Positions 63,643 through 64,000 of a stretch of 64,000 nucleotides of DNA are shown in pieces; the stretch's first letter is position 1, and each line of letters opens with the position of its first letter. Location of the stretch: assembly GCA_963842575.1 (NCBI GenBank), contig CAWJGS010000010.1, positions 310,001-374,000 of the forward strand, read 5' to 3'. The stretch is from JACDER01 sp963842575. Lineage in GTDB: Bacteria > Actinomycetota > Thermoleophilia > Gaiellales > Gaiellaceae. The translations under genes were made by a program, and so were the position numbers. The notes under the pieces are model-generated. The model was not told the DNA's origin. It saw only the letters and a program-made list of their open reading frames with translations, and did no database searches.

Positions 63643-64000
63643 ATGCAAGAGCGAACCCTCCACCTCCTCGCGCACATGTATCAGTACTCACGGGCCATCT
63701 ACCAGTCGATCAAGGACCTTGTGGATCCATACGTGGAGCCCGAGGTGCAGCTCAGGTACCGCCAGGCAGTGCTCACGGCGTGCGAGCAGACGATGGAGCG
63801 GCTGACCCGTGATCCGCACTACTTCGCGCGCCCCGATCGCGCCCTCTTCCAGGACATCCGCCGCTACTTCCCCATCACTGCGCAGGCGCAGGTCGCGTGG
63901 GCGGTGACCGAGGGAGTATCGGCCGCCGTGGTGTTCATCGAGGAGCAGATCGAGGCCGGCGCGCTCGACGGCGGCGTCGCCCGCTGCCGCGCGACCACAC
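63643..64000 (+). CDS. Hypothetical protein, partial at the right edge
   Basis: The frame from ATG 63643 runs off the window after about 119 residues. It begins MQERTLHLLAHMYQYSRAIY and continues as a helical protein rich in Tyr, Glu and Arg (DPHYFARPDRALFQDIRRYF). There is no membrane segment or recognised motif. I cannot assign a family; the sequence composition is that of a real gene. The candidate promoter lies directly upstream. Confidence 0.65.
   Translation, partial: MQERTLHLLAHMYQYSRAIYQSIKDLVDPYVEPEVQLRYRQAVLTACEQTMERLTRDPHYFARPDRALFQDIRRYFPITAQAQVAWAVTEGVSAAVVFIEEQIEAGALDGGVARCRATT

Overview
The window is high-GC DNA with short intergenic gaps, many GTG starts and many 4-base start/stop overlaps. 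The gene set suggests a deep-branching actinobacterium, most likely Thermoleophilia-like: an MraZ-led division/cell-wall (dcw) cluster without a visible ftsA, a split glycine decarboxylase (gcvPA/gcvPB), a fused SecDF, hydrolase-cyclase proteins and many ABC1-, MOSC- and CPA1-type housekeeping genes. The lineage is inferred from gene content; no rRNA is present. I see no phage, insertion sequence, CRISPR array, integron or biosynthetic cluster.

Layout. 1-4.6 kb: a partial membrane protein, a receiver protein with an unusual Cys-containing N-domain, small orphan genes, an FmdB zinc ribbon, and a small ABM-like gene behind a structured leader. 4.6-7.9 kb (minus): gltX, a single-domain response regulator, an HEAGH metallopeptidase and tRNA-Glu(CTC) in a row. 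8.1-14.7 kb: nfo, an exported alpha/beta hydrolase, a Cys-rich orphan, a Ca2+/H+ antiporter and a MacB/LolD-type ABC exporter pair. 14.6-18.1 kb: a class C beta-lactamase-like gene, threonine aldolase and rlmN, all damaged by single-base indels. 18.1-37.1 kb (minus): the main block, mraZ-rsmH-ftsL-ftsI-murE-murF-mraY-murD-ftsW-murG-murC-murB-ftsQ, then a well-formed promoter and ftsZ-gcvT-gcvH-gcvPA-gcvPB. Four MraZ boxes with 10-base spacing precede mraZ. 37-42 kb: a PfkB kinase, an ECF sigma factor with ogt, a membrane protein, an OmpR-type regulator with a degenerate receiver, and an ABC1/UbiB kinase with a small UbiK-like coiled coil. 42.4-47.7 kb: queA-tgt-yajC-secDF. 48-50.6 kb: a secreted protein with a two-component system. 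50.6-54.6 kb: a CPA1 antiporter, a DMFase-beta-like protein and a proline iminopeptidase. 54.6-60.6 kb: MOSC-thiolase-glgP-hbd, plus a hydrolase-cyclase gene. 60.7-64 kb: an aldehyde dehydrogenase, two zinc-ribbon proteins (one with a SPOR-like end) and a partial orphan.

Working together: most of the window is growth machinery. It covers lipid II synthesis and septation, one-carbon supply by glycine cleavage in line with ftsZ, tRNA charging and queuosine modification, and protein export. The regulatory genes are an ECF sigma factor, four receiver proteins, a histidine kinase and a cyclase.

Quality warning: at least seven genes read through only if one or more single-base indels are corrected (beta-lactamase, threonine aldolase, rlmN, murF, the antiporter, glgP and the cyclase), and the small gene at 47.69 kb may be an eighth. 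Several sites are homopolymers. Conserved protein sequence continues on both sides of each break, so assembly or read error is a better explanation than seven independent pseudogenes. The most unusual findings are the fused, catalytically dead hydrolase-cyclase gene, the pseudo-receiver regulator, the folded leader before the ABM-like gene and the UbiK-like/UbiB pairing.
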